A stretch of DNA of 64,000 nt. Origin: Streptomyces sp. V3I7 (lineage in GTDB: Bacteria; Actinomycetota; Actinomycetes; Streptomycetales; Streptomycetaceae). The translations under genes and the position numbers were made by a program. Below, in pieces: positions 18,078-27,302 of this stretch. The stretch lies in contig NZ_JAUSZK010000001.1 of the NCBI RefSeq assembly GCF_030817495.1, positions 1,529,001-1,593,000 on the forward strand, in the 5' to 3' direction. Every line of letters begins with the position of its first letter. Position 1 is the stretch's first letter. The notes below the pieces were generated by a model that worked only from the letters and a program-made list of their open reading frames with translations, was not told where the DNA came from and did not search any database.

Positions 18078-18101
18078 ATACCGGTTGGGTATGGGCGATA
18101 C
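18078..18101. promoter_or_regulatory. Alternating ATAC/GTAT half-sites, putative PadR operator
   Basis: ATACC (18078-18082), GGTAT (18088-18092) and ATAC (18098-18101), each separated by 5 bases, give two overlapping inverted repeats. They lie in the 133-base divergent region between the orphan binding protein and the PadR gene, where autoregulation is expected. PadR-family operators often use ATAC/GTAT-like half-sites. Confidence 0.45.
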
Positions 18102-18151
18102 TAGGGCGTGGAGCACATCACGGGGACCACGAGGACAGGAGGACCGCACAC

Positions 18152-18667
18152 GTGCGTCTGGCCCTCCTCGCACTCCTCGCGCGTGGCCCCGCCCACGGAT
18201 ACGAGCTCAAGCTGGCCCTTGAGCAACTGCTGGGCGCCGCGTACCCTCAGCCGAACGTCGGCCAGATCTACGTGACCCTCGGCCGCCTGGAGAAGGCGGG
18301 ACTGATCGAGGGCGAGGAGGTCGAGCAGTCCGGTCGGCCCAACAAGAAGCCGTACCATCTCACCGACGCCGGGCGCGAGGCGCTGCACGCCTGGTACGAG
18401 GAGACGGCGGACGAGCCGCGGGTCCGGGACGAGTTCTTCATGAAGCTCGCGCTCGCCCGGCAGACCGGTCTCGCCGACCAGATCACCCTCATCAACAAGC
18501 AGCGGCGCCAGTACCTCAACACCATGCGCAACCTGTCGAAGCTGGCCGCGGCCGAGAACCGGGACAACCGCATCGCCCATCTCCTCATAGAGGGCGCGAT
18601 GCTGCACCTCCAGGCCGACCTCGACTGGCTGGAGCGGTGCCAGGAAGAGCTGGAGGAGCTCCAGTGA
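18152..18667 (+). CDS. PadR family transcriptional regulator
   Basis: A 171-residue winged-helix repressor. The PadR N-domain is clear: LALLARGPAHGYELKLAL, then VGQIYVTLGRLEKAGLIEGE (recognition helix and wing) and NKKPYHLTDAGREAL. The C-terminal helical half (Vir_C-like) includes FFMKLALARQ and a final coiled segment for dimerisation. GTG 18152 is chosen because AGGAGG lies 9 bases upstream. The stop overlaps the start of the ABC ATPase by 4 bases (GTGA), so repressor and exporter are co-expressed; such pairs are usually self-repressing and respond to a toxic ligand. Confidence 0.92.
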   Translation: MRLALLALLARGPAHGYELKLALEQLLGAAYPQPNVGQIYVTLGRLEKAGLIEGEEVEQSGRPNKKPYHLTDAGREALHAWYEETADEPRVRDEFFMKLALARQTGLADQITLINKQRRQYLNTMRNLSKLAAAENRDNRIAHLLIEGAMLHLQADLDWLERCQEELEELQ

Positions 18668-19416
18668 GCAGCACCACCGCCGCTCCCCTGCTGCGGGCCG
18701 AAGGCCTGGTGAAGACCCACCACGGCGCGGGCGCCCCGGCGCACGCCGTGCGCGGGGTCGATCTGTCCGTGGCCCGGGGCGAGTTCGTGGCCGTGACCGG
18801 CCCGTCCGGCGCCGGCAAGTCGACGCTGCTGCATCTCCTCGGCGGCCTCCAGCGGCCCGACGCGGGCAGCATCTGGCTGGACGGCGAGCGGACCGACGCC
18901 TACTCCGAGGCGCGCTGGGCGGTGGAGCGCCGCAAGCGCATCGGCATCGTCTTCCAGTTCTTCAACCTGGTCTCCAACCTCTCGGTCGCCGACAACGTCG
19001 AACTGCCCGCGCTGCTCGCCGGCGCGGCGCCGAAGCGGGCGCGCGCCGAACGGGAGGCGCTCCTGGCCGAGCTGGGCCTGGCGGGCAAGGAGCGCAGCAT
19101 GCCGGGCGAGCTGTCGGGCGGCGAGCAGCAGCGGGTCGCGCTGGCCCGCGCGCTGGTCAATCATCCCCCGCTGCTGCTGGCCGACGAGCCGGCCGGCAGC
19201 CTCGACAGCAAGGGCACCCGTGAGGTGATGCGCCTGCTGTCCCGCTTCCACGACCGGGGCCAGACCATCCTGCTGGTCACCCACGACGCCCGCCTGGCCA
19301 GCGCCGCGGACCGCGTCATCAGCTTCTTCGACGGCCGTATCGCCGACGACGCCGCCCTGGACACCGCCCCGTCCCGGCACACGGGGATATCGGGCGTGCT
19401 GGAACTCAGGGACTGA
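18664..19416 (+). CDS. ABC transporter ATP-binding protein (MacB/LolD type)
   Basis: ATPase of 250 residues. Walker A GPSGAGKST at about 40-48, Q-loop FQFFNLVSNLSV near 95, signature LSGGEQQRVALARAL, Walker B LLLADEPAGSLDS, and switch His in LLVTHD. The order and the ADEPAGSLDS form are typical of the exporter-like class that pairs with FtsX-type permeases. The GTG at 18664 overlaps the PadR stop. Its permease partner starts 109 bases downstream after a 21-base tandem duplication that includes this gene's stop codon. Confidence 0.94.
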   Translation: MSSTTAAPLLRAEGLVKTHHGAGAPAHAVRGVDLSVARGEFVAVTGPSGAGKSTLLHLLGGLQRPDAGSIWLDGERTDAYSEARWAVERRKRIGIVFQFFNLVSNLSVADNVELPALLAGAAPKRARAEREALLAELGLAGKERSMPGELSGGEQQRVALARALVNHPPLLLADEPAGSLDSKGTREVMRLLSRFHDRGQTILLVTHDARLASAADRVISFFDGRIADDAALDTAPSRHTGISGVLELRD

Positions 19417-19453
19417 CGGTGGAGTACGGCGAACTGACGGTGAAGTACGGCGA
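19412..19453 (+). repeat. 21-bp tandem duplication covering the ATPase stop codon
   Basis: Two adjacent copies of ACTGACGGTGRAGTACGGCG plus A (19412-19432 and 19433-19453), differing at one base. The first copy carries the TGA stop (19414-19416) of the ATPase gene; the second carries a copy of the same codon. Confidence 0.8.
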
Positions 19454-19525
19454 GCCGAGGACGGCGGCTCGTTCCGCCGGGCATGCGCGCGACCGGGCCC
19501 CGCACGGGCCGGGGGCGGAGTAGCC

Positions 19526-21802
19526 GTGCGGGCCATGGTGCGCTGGGCGCACTCCGATCTGCGCACGCACCGCGGTGAGGCGCTGTTCATGGTGCTCGCC
19601 ACCGCGGGCGTCGTCGCGTCGCTGCTGCTGGCCACCGCGCTGTTCGGCTACGCCACCAACCCCTGGCAGCGGATCTTCACCCAGGCCCGCGGCGCGCACG
19701 TGTGGATCCACGCCGCACCGTCCGCCGACACCGGCCGGCTCGCCCGGCTGGCCGGCGTCGAGGCCGTCGCCGGGCCCTTTCCGACCGAGTCCGTCACCGT
19801 CTCCTCGCGCGGCACCCGCGCCCAGACCGAACTCCGCTCCACCCCCGAACGTCCCGCCGTGGGCCGGCCGTTGCTCACCTCCGGCCACTGGCTGCGCCCC
19901 TCCGACCCCGACGGCGTGGTGCTGGAGAACCGTCTCGCCCGAGCCCTGCTGGCGGAGCCCGGGGACACCCTGACGCTGCCCGGCACGACCCGGACCCTGA
20001 CAGTCGTCGGCGTCGCCGACAGTCCCGAACCCCGCTACAGCCCCGGCGAGCAGCCCGGCCTGGTCTGGGCCCCGCCCCCCGCCGTCCACCCCGCCGGGGA
20101 CCAGGTCGTCGGACTGCGGCTGACACGTCCCGACGACACGGACTACGCCGTGCAGCGCGCCGTCACCGTGCTCGGTGCCGGCGCGGTCGGCGAGGTCTCC
20201 ACCTGGCAGCAGGCGCGCGCGGAGGCGCAGGGCGACAGCCGGCTCCTCGGCCAGGTGCTGGGCCTGTTCGGCCTGGGCGCGCTGGTGGCCGCGGGGTTCG
20301 CGGTCCACGGCGCGATCGGCACCCGCATCCGCGGTCATCTGCGGGACATCTCGGTGCTCAAGACGATCGGCTTCACGCCCGGCCAGGTCGTGCGGATCTT
20401 CCTGCTCCAGCATGTCGCGTACGCCGTCCTCGGCGCCGTCGCCGCGGCGGCGCTCATCCGGGGCCTGGGCCGCCTGATCCCGGGCCGGCTCGGTGACGCG
20501 GTGGGCGTGTGGCAGGGGCTGCCCGGACACACCACGGCACTGTTCGCGATACCGGTGGGATCGGTGCTGTTCATCGCCCTGACGACCGGCCTCGCGGCAT
20601 GGCGAGCGGGCCGGGTGTCGCCGGTCCCGGTGCCGCGCCGCGTCACCCCGACCGGCGGCCGCCTGACGGGGATCGCCCGCCGGGCACTCGGCCTGCGCCT
20701 CCCCCCGGCCCTGGTCCTGGGCTGCCACGCGGCGTTCACCGGCCGCCGCCGTTCGGTGGCCACGGTGGCCCGGCTGACACTTCCGCTGCTGCTGATCGTG
20801 GTGGCGCTGAGCGCGTGGACGACGATCGACCGCTTCCACAGCGACCCGCAGCGGATGGGACTGGCCGCGTCGCTCACGGCCCGGGCGGACCACGACCTGA
20901 CCGACCGGCAGACCCGCTCACTGCTGGAGCACGACCCCCGGGTCGCCGCCGCCTACCCGGGCGTCGAGATGGCCGCGCTGGTCCCGGGCCAGACCGCCAC
21001 GATCGCGCTGCGCGGCCTGGGCATCCGGCACCACCCCTACCCGTACGCCATCGCCGAGGGCCGCCCGGCCCATGGCCCCGACGAGGCGGTGGCCGGCCAG
21101 GGCTTCCTGACCCTCCTGGACGCGCGCGTCGGCGACTGGGTCCGGATGACCGTGGGCGACCGGCCGCAGATCCTGCACATCGTCGGCCGCAGCATCGAAC
21201 CGGAGAACGCCGGCCGCACGGTCTCGACCTCGCTGGACACCCTCCGCGAGAACGACCCCCAGCTCACCCCGACCCTCTACCAACTCCGCCTGCGCCCCGG
21301 CGCCGACCCCCACCACGTCGCCGCCGCCCTGACCCGCGCCGGCCACGGCCACCTCGACGTCCACGCCGTGACCAACCCGGCCGACGGCCTCTCCCCGCTC
21401 CGCGGAGTCGTGGCCGGCCTGGTCGCCGTACTCGCCCTGATCGCCGTCGTCGAACTCCTCACCACCATCGGCGGCTCACTCCGCGACAGCGAACGCGACC
21501 TGCTGGCCCTGAAGGCGATCGGCATGTCCCCCCGCCAGATCACCACACTCACGGCCACGTCCACGACCTGCACCACCCTTCTCTCCACCCTCCTCGCCAC
21601 AACCCTGGGCCTCCCCCTCTCCCACTGGCTGATAGACACCCAGGCAACCACCAACGGAATCGGCCCAGGAATCGCCCAGCCCCCGTCACTCCCCCTACTC
21701 ACCACCCTCACGGCAACGGCGCTCGCGGCCGCGGCAGGACTGTCAGCGGTTCCGGCGGGGCGGGTGGCTCGGGGGAGGTTGGGGGAGGTGGGGGTGGGGT
21801 GA
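19526..21802 (+). CDS. FtsX-like ABC transporter permease
   Basis: Membrane protein of 758 residues with two FtsX-type modules. TM1 lies at about 20-42 (VLATAGVVASLLLATALF), followed by an extracytoplasmic MacB-like domain to about 245. Then come three TM segments (about 250-365) with the conserved cytoplasmic RDISVLKTIGFTPGQ. A second extracytoplasmic part (about 435-620) is followed by a C-terminal TM triplet with RDLLALKAIGMSPRQ. The repeated LK-x-IG motif marks the two modules. Start GTG 19526; ATG 19535 is possible. It works with the ATPase above, probably exporting a hydrophobic compound or peptide. Codon choice becomes more A/C-rich toward the 3' end. Confidence 0.9.
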   Translation: MRAMVRWAHSDLRTHRGEALFMVLATAGVVASLLLATALFGYATNPWQRIFTQARGAHVWIHAAPSADTGRLARLAGVEAVAGPFPTESVTVSSRGTRAQTELRSTPERPAVGRPLLTSGHWLRPSDPDGVVLENRLARALLAEPGDTLTLPGTTRTLTVVGVADSPEPRYSPGEQPGLVWAPPPAVHPAGDQVVGLRLTRPDDTDYAVQRAVTVLGAGAVGEVSTWQQARAEAQGDSRLLGQVLGLFGLGALVAAGFAVHGAIGTRIRGHLRDISVLKTIGFTPGQVVRIFLLQHVAYAVLGAVAAAALIRGLGRLIPGRLGDAVGVWQGLPGHTTALFAIPVGSVLFIALTTGLAAWRAGRVSPVPVPRRVTPTGGRLTGIARRALGLRLPPALVLGCHAAFTGRRRSVATVARLTLPLLLIVVALSAWTTIDRFHSDPQRMGLAASLTARADHDLTDRQTRSLLEHDPRVAAAYPGVEMAALVPGQTATIALRGLGIRHHPYPYAIAEGRPAHGPDEAVAGQGFLTLLDARVGDWVRMTVGDRPQILHIVGRSIEPENAGRTVSTSLDTLRENDPQLTPTLYQLRLRPGADPHHVAAALTRAGHGHLDVHAVTNPADGLSPLRGVVAGLVAVLALIAVVELLTTIGGSLRDSERDLLALKAIGMSPRQITTLTATSTTCTTLLSTLLATTLGLPLSHWLIDTQATTNGIGPGIAQPPSLPLLTTLTATALAAAAGLSAVPAGRVARGRLGEVGVG

Positions 21803-22335
21803 GTTGAGGGGGGCACTGGGGAGGCAGGCGGGGAGTTGAGGGGCGCGGCCAGGGAGGGGGCGGGGTGCGGCCGGGGGCTGGGGTCCGGGGCGGAGCCCAG
21901 CAGGAGTGCAGGGGGCGCAGCCCCCGCTGGGGTCCGGGGCCGGAACCCAGCAGGGGTGCAGGGGGCGCAGCCTCCCCTGGGGTCCGGGGCCGGAACCCAG
22001 CAGGGGTGCAGGGGGCGCAGCCCCCGCTGGGGTCCGGGGCGGAGGCCCACCGGGAAGCTCATCCACCTCAGCGCCCCACTCGCCCGCCCCAGCAGGGGCA
22101 ACACCCGCCGGGGCGAGGGCGGAGCCCAGGAGGGGTGCAGGGGGCGGAGCCCTCGCCGGGGTCTGAGGCGGAGCCTCAGGGGACGTCAGCTCTTCAACTC
22201 ACCGAGACGGGTGGGCCGGTGGGCAAGACCCCTCACCGCACCGCACCCGCACCGCCGGGGTCTGGGGCGGAGCCCCAGGGCGAGGGCGCCCTTCTGACCT
22301 ACCGAGACGGGCGGGTGGGTGGGCAAGACCCTCCG
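21803..22335. repeat. GC-rich hairpin repeat field between permease gene and pgi
   Basis: No gene is supported in these 533 bases. A tandem array with the core CTGGGGTCCGGGGC starts at 21878, 21927, 21977 and 22027 (periods 49, 50 and 50). Each unit includes a hairpin of the form GGGGGC-GCA-GCCCCC. A second repeat with a 100-base period follows: TGAGGC-GGA-GCCTCA (22164-22178) and TGGGGC-GGA-GCCCCA (22263-22277), each followed by ACCGAGACGGG (22201 and 22301) and GTGGGCAAGACCC. The two stems differ by compensatory bases. They lie between convergent genes and may end transcription, but the copy number suggests a mobile or slippage-prone repeat family. Confidence 0.8.
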
Positions 22336-23988
22336 TCAACGCCCCCGCAGGGAGCGATACCTAGCCACCAACCCCCGCGTGGACCCGTCCAACCCCACCA
22401 CCTCCGCCCCCTCCGTCAACGCCGGCTCCACCCTCTTCGCCAGCACCTTCCCCAGCTCGACCCCCCACTGGTCGAAGGAGTCGATGTTCCACACCGCCCC
22501 CTGCACGAACACCTTGTGCTCGTACAGCGCAATCAGCTGCCCCAGCACCGACGGAGTCAACTCCCGCGCCAGGATCGTCGTCGTCGGCCGGTCCCCCCGG
22601 AACGTCTTGTGCGGCACCAGCTCCTCCGGCACCCCCTCCGCCCGCACCTCGTCCGCGGTCTTGCCGAAGGCCAACGCCTGCGTCTGCGCGAAGAAGTTGG
22701 CCATCAGCAGATCGTGCTGCGCCCTGAGTTCCTCACTCAACTCCCCCACCGGCTCGACGAAGCCGATGAAGTCCGCCGGGATCAGCTTCGTACCCTGATG
22801 GATGAGCTGGTAGTACGCGTGCTGACCGTTCGTCCCCGGCGTCCCCCACACCACCGGCCCGGTCTGCCACTCCACCTCCCGCCCGTCCCGCGCGACGAAC
22901 TTCCCGTTGGACTCCATGTCCAACTGCTGCAGATACGCCGTGAACCTGGACAGGTAGTGCGAGTACGGCAACACCGCATGTGACTGCGCGTCATGGAAGT
23001 TGCCGTACCAGATCCCGAGCAGCCCCAGCAGCAGCGGCACGTTCTCCCCGGCAGGCGCGTCGCGGAAGTGCTCGTCGACGATGCGGAACCCGTCGAGCAT
23101 CTCCCGGAACCGCTCCGGACCGATCGCGATCATCAACGACAGCCCGATCGCCGAGTCGAACGAGTACCGACCCCCGACCCAGTCCCAGAACTCGAACATG
23201 TTGGCCGTGTCGATCCCGAACTCGGCGACCTTCTCGGCGTTGGTCGACAGCGCCACGAAGTGCTGGGCGACGGCCTCCTGCCCGGCGTTCAGCCCGGAGA
23301 GCAGCCAGTTGCGCGCGGACGTCGCGTTGGTGACCGTCTCGATCGTCGTGAAGGTCTTGGACGCGACGACGAACAGCGTCTCCGCCGGATCCAGGTCCCG
23401 TACCGCCTCGTGCAGATCGGCCCCGTCCACGTTCGACACGAAGCGGACGGTCAGATCCCGGTCGGTGAAGCTGCGCAGCGCCTCGTACGCCATCGCCGGC
23501 CCGAGATCGGATCCGCCGATCCCGATGTTGACGACGTTTCTGATGCGCTTGCCGGTGTGACCGGTCCACTCCCCCGAGCGCACCCGCTCGGCGAACTCGC
23601 TCATCCGGTCGAGCACCGCGTGCACGGCGGGGACCACGTTCTCGCCGTCGACCTCGATCACGGCGTCCCGCGGCGCGCGCAGCGCGGTGTGCAGCACGGC
23701 CCGGTCCTCGGTGACGTTGATCTTCTCGCCCCGGAACATGGCGTCCCGCAACCCGAAGACGTCCGTCCGGGCGGCCAGTTCACGCAGCAGCCGCAGCGTC
23801 TCGTCGGTGACCAGCTGCTTGGAGTAGTCGACGTACAGATCGCCGACCTGAAGCGTGTACGTGTCACCGCGCTCCGGATCCCCGGCGAACAGGTCCCGCA
23901 GATGCGTGTCGGCGAGCTCCTCGCGGTGCTTGGCCAGAGCGGTCCACTCGGGGGTCTGGTTGAGCCTGGTGCGGCCGTCAGCGTTCAT
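22336..23988 (-). CDS. pgi: Glucose-6-phosphate isomerase
   Basis: Interconverts glucose 6-phosphate and fructose 6-phosphate, linking glycolysis to the pentose phosphate operon upstream. Its 550 residues match the long bacterial form. Seen: [20 protein letters not shown] near residue 150, the signature [17 protein letters not shown] near 270, the catalytic Glu region [19 protein letters not shown] near 380, and the C-terminal [13 protein letters not shown] signature. ATG 23988 begins [22 protein letters not shown] hexamer at 24052-24057 on this strand is a likely -10. The 3' end faces the repeat field. Confidence 0.97.
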   Translation of the reverse strand: MNADGRTRLNQTPEWTALAKHREELADTHLRDLFAGDPERGDTYTLQVGDLYVDYSKQLVTDETLRLLRELAARTDVFGLRDAMFRGEKINVTEDRAVLHTALRAPRDAVIEVDGENVVPAVHAVLDRMSEFAERVRSGEWTGHTGKRIRNVVNIGIGGSDLGPAMAYEALRSFTDRDLTVRFVSNVDGADLHEAVRDLDPAETLFVVASKTFTTIETVTNATSARNWLLSGLNAGQEAVAQHFVALSTNAEKVAEFGIDTANMFEFWDWVGGRYSFDSAIGLSLMIAIGPERFREMLDGFRIVDEHFRDAPAGENVPLLLGLLGIWYGNFHDAQSHAVLPYSHYLSRFTAYLQQLDMESNGKFVARDGREVEWQTGPVVWGTPGTNGQHAYYQLIHQGTKLIPADFIGFVEPVGELSEELRAQHDLLMANFFAQTQALAFGKTADEVRAEGVPEELVPHKTFRGDRPTTTILARELTPSVLGQLIALYEHKVFVQGAVWNIDSFDQWGVELGKVLAKRVEPALTEGAEVVGLDGSTRGLVARYRSLRGR

Positions 23989-24265
23989 GTCCGACTTCAG
24001 CCTTCTTTCCTGCCTGTTCCGTGCTGCGTGTCTTGCCCCCGCTGCCGGCCCAACCTAGTTGATCAGCCCGGAACACGAGCCGTCGCAGGGCCGTCCACCC
24101 GCGCAACATCAGATACGTCCGTCTTGCGCGCCGGTGTCGACGAGGTGGCCGCCGACCGTAAGAGGACGGCCGTCCGCGGACACGCCCGCGACCGCTCCGT
24201 ACACGCGCAGGCAGGCGAAACAACTCCGGCCAGGCGCCCGCAGGCACCCAGCCGGTTCACAACCT

Positions 24266-24601
24266 CTAGATCTCGCCCCGCAGTTTGGCGAGCGCCTCGG
24301 CGAGGATCGCCTCGCCGTCCGCGTCGCTGCGCCGCTCCCGCACGTACGCGAGGTGGGTCTTGTAGGGCTCGGTACGCGGCGGGTCCGGCGGATTGTCCCG
24401 GTCCTGTCCGGCCGGGAAGCCGCAACGCGGGCAGTCCCAGGTGTCGGGGACCTGCGCGTCGCTGGCGAAACTCGGCTGAGTCTCATGCCCGTTGGAGCAC
24501 CAGAAGGAGATGCGCAGGCGCGGGGCGGACTCGCCCCGCTCTGCCTCGCCCATCGGCCCCGCCCCGACCCGGCTTCCTCGGATCGCGTTGCCACTTGCCA
24601 C
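24266..24601 (-). CDS. RbpA-family RNA polymerase-binding protein (paralogue)
   Basis: A 111-residue protein resembling RbpA, the actinobacterial factor that binds group-1/2 sigma factors and stabilises the open complex. N-terminal AIRGSRVGAG matches the RbpA basic-linker/core start; a zinc site is formed by C35, H39, C57 and C60 (WCSNGHE and CPRCG), better preserved than in many RbpA proteins. The C-terminal part TEPYKTHLAYVRERRSDADGEAIL corresponds to the sigma-interaction helices (THWDMLxERR in the main RbpA) but is divergent. It is therefore probably a second RbpA-like protein, not the principal RbpA. Confidence 0.8.
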   Translation of the reverse strand: MASGNAIRGSRVGAGPMGEAERGESAPRLRISFWCSNGHETQPSFASDAQVPDTWDCPRCGFPAGQDRDNPPDPPRTEPYKTHLAYVRERRSDADGEAILAEALAKLRGEI

Positions 24602-24667
24602 GGTCGTAACTCCCTGCGTGATGGTGCCGCGAAGCGAGTCGGCGTTTCACTTCGCCGCGAGCGCCTC

Positions 24668-24695
24668 AGTCTACGTAAGGCCCAACGCGCGTCCA
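24668..24695 (-). promoter_or_regulatory. Putative promoter of the RbpA-like gene
   Basis: Minus-strand -35-like TGGACG (24690-24695), 16-base spacer and -10 TAGACT (24668-24673), 66 bases upstream of the ATG. No sigma-R-type GGAAT/GTT pair was seen, unlike what is known for the principal rbpA gene. Confidence 0.4.
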
Positions 24696-24809
24696 GTGAT
24701 AGGAGTTACAGCCCCACACAAGACGCAAGCCCCATGATAGGCCGCGCCTTGGAGCGCGTACCGAACATGGGGCCCTGCGTACGAAATGTATGTACTTGTG
24801 AGACGCTGA

Positions 24810-25046
24810 TCAGCTGTTCGTCTTCATGAGCATTCCGAGGACGATGATGCTCGCGAACCACAGCAGCCCGACCACCAGGGTGATGCGGTCCAGGTTCCGC
24901 TCGGCGACCGAGGAGCCACCGACGGACGACTGCATACCGCCACCGAACATGTCGGAGAGACCGCCGCCCTTGCCCTTGTGCATCAGCACCAGCAGCATCA
25001 GCAGCAGGCTGAAGATGATCAGGGCGATCGAGAACCCCAAAACCAC
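24810..25046 (-). CDS. secG: Preprotein translocase subunit SecG
   Basis: Small membrane subunit of the SecYEG channel. With the GTG at 25046 it has 78 residues, the usual length, and begins VVLGFSIALIIFSLLLMLLV (TM1), then the conserved loop HKGKGGGLSDMFGGG, and TM2 LVVGLLWFASIIVLGMLM. The longer frame (to 25109) would add 21 residues of atypical sequence and is rejected. GAGAGAG precedes the GTG. Its place directly after tpiA is the known actinobacterial order gap-pgk-tpiA-secG. Confidence 0.93.
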   Translation of the reverse strand: MVLGFSIALIIFSLLLMLLVLMHKGKGGGLSDMFGGGMQSSVGGSSVAERNLDRITLVVGLLWFASIIVLGMLMKTNS

Positions 25047-25198
25047 GGCTGGACCAACTCTCTCGGAATCGTATGAACGACGGGGGCACGGTGCCCAGGG
25101 ACTATCCAAGGCTTCCTACCATGCCCCCGCAAGGGTACGACGGATCGCGCCGGGCGCCTACTCACCGGCTGCCCGGCGCACTGATCACGCCCGGCGGC

Positions 25199-25975
25199 TC
25201 ACTGGTCGCGGAAACGCACGATCTTGACGAACTCGTCCGTGTCCAGCGAGGCCCCGCCGACGAGGGCGCCGTCGATGTCGGGCTGGGCCATGATCTCGGC
25301 CACGTTGCCCGCCTTGACGGAGCCGCCGTACTGGATGCGGACCTTGTCGGCCACGTCCTGCGAGTACAGCTCGGCGAGCCTGGCGCGGATGGCGGCGCAG
25401 ACCTCCTGCGCGTCCGCGGTGCCGCAGACCTGGCCGGTGCCGATGGCCCACACGGGCTCGTAGGCGATCACGATGCTCTCGGCCTGCTCGGCCGGGACGT
25501 CCTTCAGGGCGCCGTCGAGCTGGGTGAGGGTGTGGGTGACGTGGTTGCCCGCCTGGCGGACGTCGAGCTCCTCGCCGACGCACAGGATCGGAGTCAGGCC
25601 GTGCTTAAGGGCGGCCTTGACCTTGGCGTTGACGACCTCGTCGGTCTCGTTGTGGTACTGCCGGCGCTCGGAGTGGCCGATGACCACGTACGTGCACTTC
25701 AGCTTGGCCAGCATCGGGCCCGAGATCTCACCGGTGTACGCACCGGAGTCGTGCGCCGAGAGGTCCTGGGCGCCGTACTTGATCTTGAGCTTGTCGCCGT
25801 CGACCAGCGTCTGCACGGAGCGCAGGTCGGTGAACGGCGGCAGGACGGCGACCTCGACGGCGTCGTAGTCCTTGTCGGCCAGGGCGAAGGCGAGTTTCTG
25901 GACGTGGGCGATGGCCTCGAGGTGGTTGAGGTTCATCTTCCAGTTGCCCGCCATGATCGGCGTGCGCGTGCTCAT
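25199..25975 (-). CDS. tpiA: Triosephosphate isomerase
   Basis: Glycolytic isomerase of dihydroxyacetone phosphate and glyceraldehyde 3-phosphate; 258 residues, one TIM barrel. The substrate lysine lies in GNWKMN (residues 10-15), catalytic His101 in VIGHSERR, catalytic Glu173 in [11 protein letters not shown], and the phosphate-binding YGGSVK near 210. It follows pgk after 5 bases on the same strand and precedes secG, so it is co-transcribed with pgk. Confidence 0.98.
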   Translation of the reverse strand: MSTRTPIMAGNWKMNLNHLEAIAHVQKLAFALADKDYDAVEVAVLPPFTDLRSVQTLVDGDKLKIKYGAQDLSAHDSGAYTGEISGPMLAKLKCTYVVIGHSERRQYHNETDEVVNAKVKAALKHGLTPILCVGEELDVRQAGNHVTHTLTQLDGALKDVPAEQAESIVIAYEPVWAIGTGQVCGTADAQEVCAAIRARLAELYSQDVADKVRIQYGGSVKAGNVAEIMAQPDIDGALVGGASLDTDEFVKIVRFRDQ

Positions 25976-25980
25976 TGAGG

Positions 25981-27192
25981 TCAGTCCTCCAGTGCGGCGA
26001 GGCCGGGGAGCGTCTTGCCCTCGAGGTACTCGAGAGAGGCGCCGCCACCGGTCGAGATGTGGCCGAATGCGTTCTCGTCGAAACCGAGCGTACGCACGGC
26101 CGCGGCGGAGTCACCGCCGCCGACGACGGTGAAGCCGTCCGAGTTGACGAGAGCCTGGGCTACCGCCTTGGTGCCCTCGGCGTAGTCGGGGTGCTCGAAG
26201 ACGCCCATGGGGCCGTTCCAGAAGACGGTCTCGGCGTCGGCGAGCTTCGAGGCGTAGAGCTCTCGGGTCTTCGGGCCGATGTCCAGGCCCTCCTGGTCGG
26301 CGGGGATCTTGTCCGCGTCGACCACGGTGTGCCGGGAAGGCGCCTTGGTCTTCAGGTCCGGGAACTCCGGGGAGACCAGGACGTCGACGGGGAGCAGCAA
26401 CTCCACGCCTTTCTTCGCGGCGCGCTCCATGTACTCCTTGACGGCCGGGATCTGGTCCTCCTGGAGGAGGGAGATGCCGACCTCGTGGCCCTGGGCCTTG
26501 AGGAACGTGTAGGCCATGCCGCCGCCGATGAGCAGGCGGTCGGCCTTGTCGAGGAGCTTGTCGATGACGTCGAGCTTGTCGGAGACCTTGGCGCCGCCGA
26601 GCACGACGACGTAGGGGCGCCGGACGTCGTCGGTGAGCTTCTTCAGGACGTCGACCTCGTTCGCGATCAGGTAGCCGGCGTAGTGCGGCAGCCTGGCCGG
26701 GAGGTCGTACACGGAGGCGTGCTTGCGGTGGACCGCGCCGAAGCCGTCGCCGACGTAGACGTCCGCGAGGGCGGCGAGCCGGTCGGCGAACTCGCCGCGC
26801 TCGGTGTCGTCCTTGGATGTCTCGCCGGGGTTGAAGCGCAGGTTCTCGATGACCGCGACCTGGCCGGGCTCCAGGCCGTCGACGGCGTCGTGGGCGGCGG
26901 GGCCGACGGTGTCCTGGGCGAACGCGACGGGCGCGCCGAGCAGTTCACCGAGGCGCTCGGCGGCGGGCAGCAGCGAGAACTCGGGGTCCGGGGCGCCCTT
27001 GGGGCGGCCCAGGTGCGAGGCCACGATCACCTTGGCGCCCGCGTCCGCGAGGGCCTTGACGGTGGGCAGCACAGCGCGGATCCGGCCGTCGTCGGTGATG
27101 ACACCGTCGGCGAGCGGGACGTTGAGGTCGGCGCGGACGAAGACCCGCTTGCCGGCCACGCCGTCGGCGAGAAGTTCGTCGATGGTCTTCAT
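25981..27192 (-). CDS. pgk: Phosphoglycerate kinase
   Basis: Transfers phosphate from 1,3-bisphosphoglycerate to ADP; 403 residues. The N-terminal [11 protein letters not shown] binds substrate; SHLGRPKG near residue 60, [11 protein letters not shown] near 200, and the C-terminal nucleotide-binding [11 protein letters not shown] are diagnostic. ATG 27192 gives [17 protein letters not shown]. It is 181 bases downstream of gap; that interval holds a strong hairpin and a perfect 21-base tandem repeat, so expression may be partly separated from gap. Confidence 0.98.
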   Translation of the reverse strand: MKTIDELLADGVAGKRVFVRADLNVPLADGVITDDGRIRAVLPTVKALADAGAKVIVASHLGRPKGAPDPEFSLLPAAERLGELLGAPVAFAQDTVGPAAHDAVDGLEPGQVAVIENLRFNPGETSKDDTERGEFADRLAALADVYVGDGFGAVHRKHASVYDLPARLPHYAGYLIANEVDVLKKLTDDVRRPYVVVLGGAKVSDKLDVIDKLLDKADRLLIGGGMAYTFLKAQGHEVGISLLQEDQIPAVKEYMERAAKKGVELLLPVDVLVSPEFPDLKTKAPSRHTVVDADKIPADQEGLDIGPKTRELYASKLADAETVFWNGPMGVFEHPDYAEGTKAVAQALVNSDGFTVVGGGDSAAAVRTLGFDENAFGHISTGGGASLEYLEGKTLPGLAALED

Positions 27193-27229
27193 GAGGGGAA
27201 CTCCTGAGAGGTCTCTGTGACGAGGCTCT

Positions 27230-27271
27230 TGATCGTACGAGGGCTGATCGTGATCGTACGAGGGCTGATCG
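27230..27271. repeat. Perfect 21-bp tandem repeat between gap and pgk
   Basis: Two identical adjacent 21-base units (27230-27250, 27251-27271) reading TGATCGTACGAGGGC then TGATCG. A third partial GTACG follows. They lie 38-79 bases upstream of the pgk start, so they may carry duplicated regulatory or promoter sequence. Confidence 0.85.
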
Positions 27272-27302
27272 ACCGTACGTCAGCGGCCGACCCGCACGTG
27301 CG

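Noticed and set aside
21803..22335. CRISPR-like array
   Set aside because: Period is about 50 and 100 bases, but units are continuous hairpin repeats without unique spacers, and no cas gene is present.
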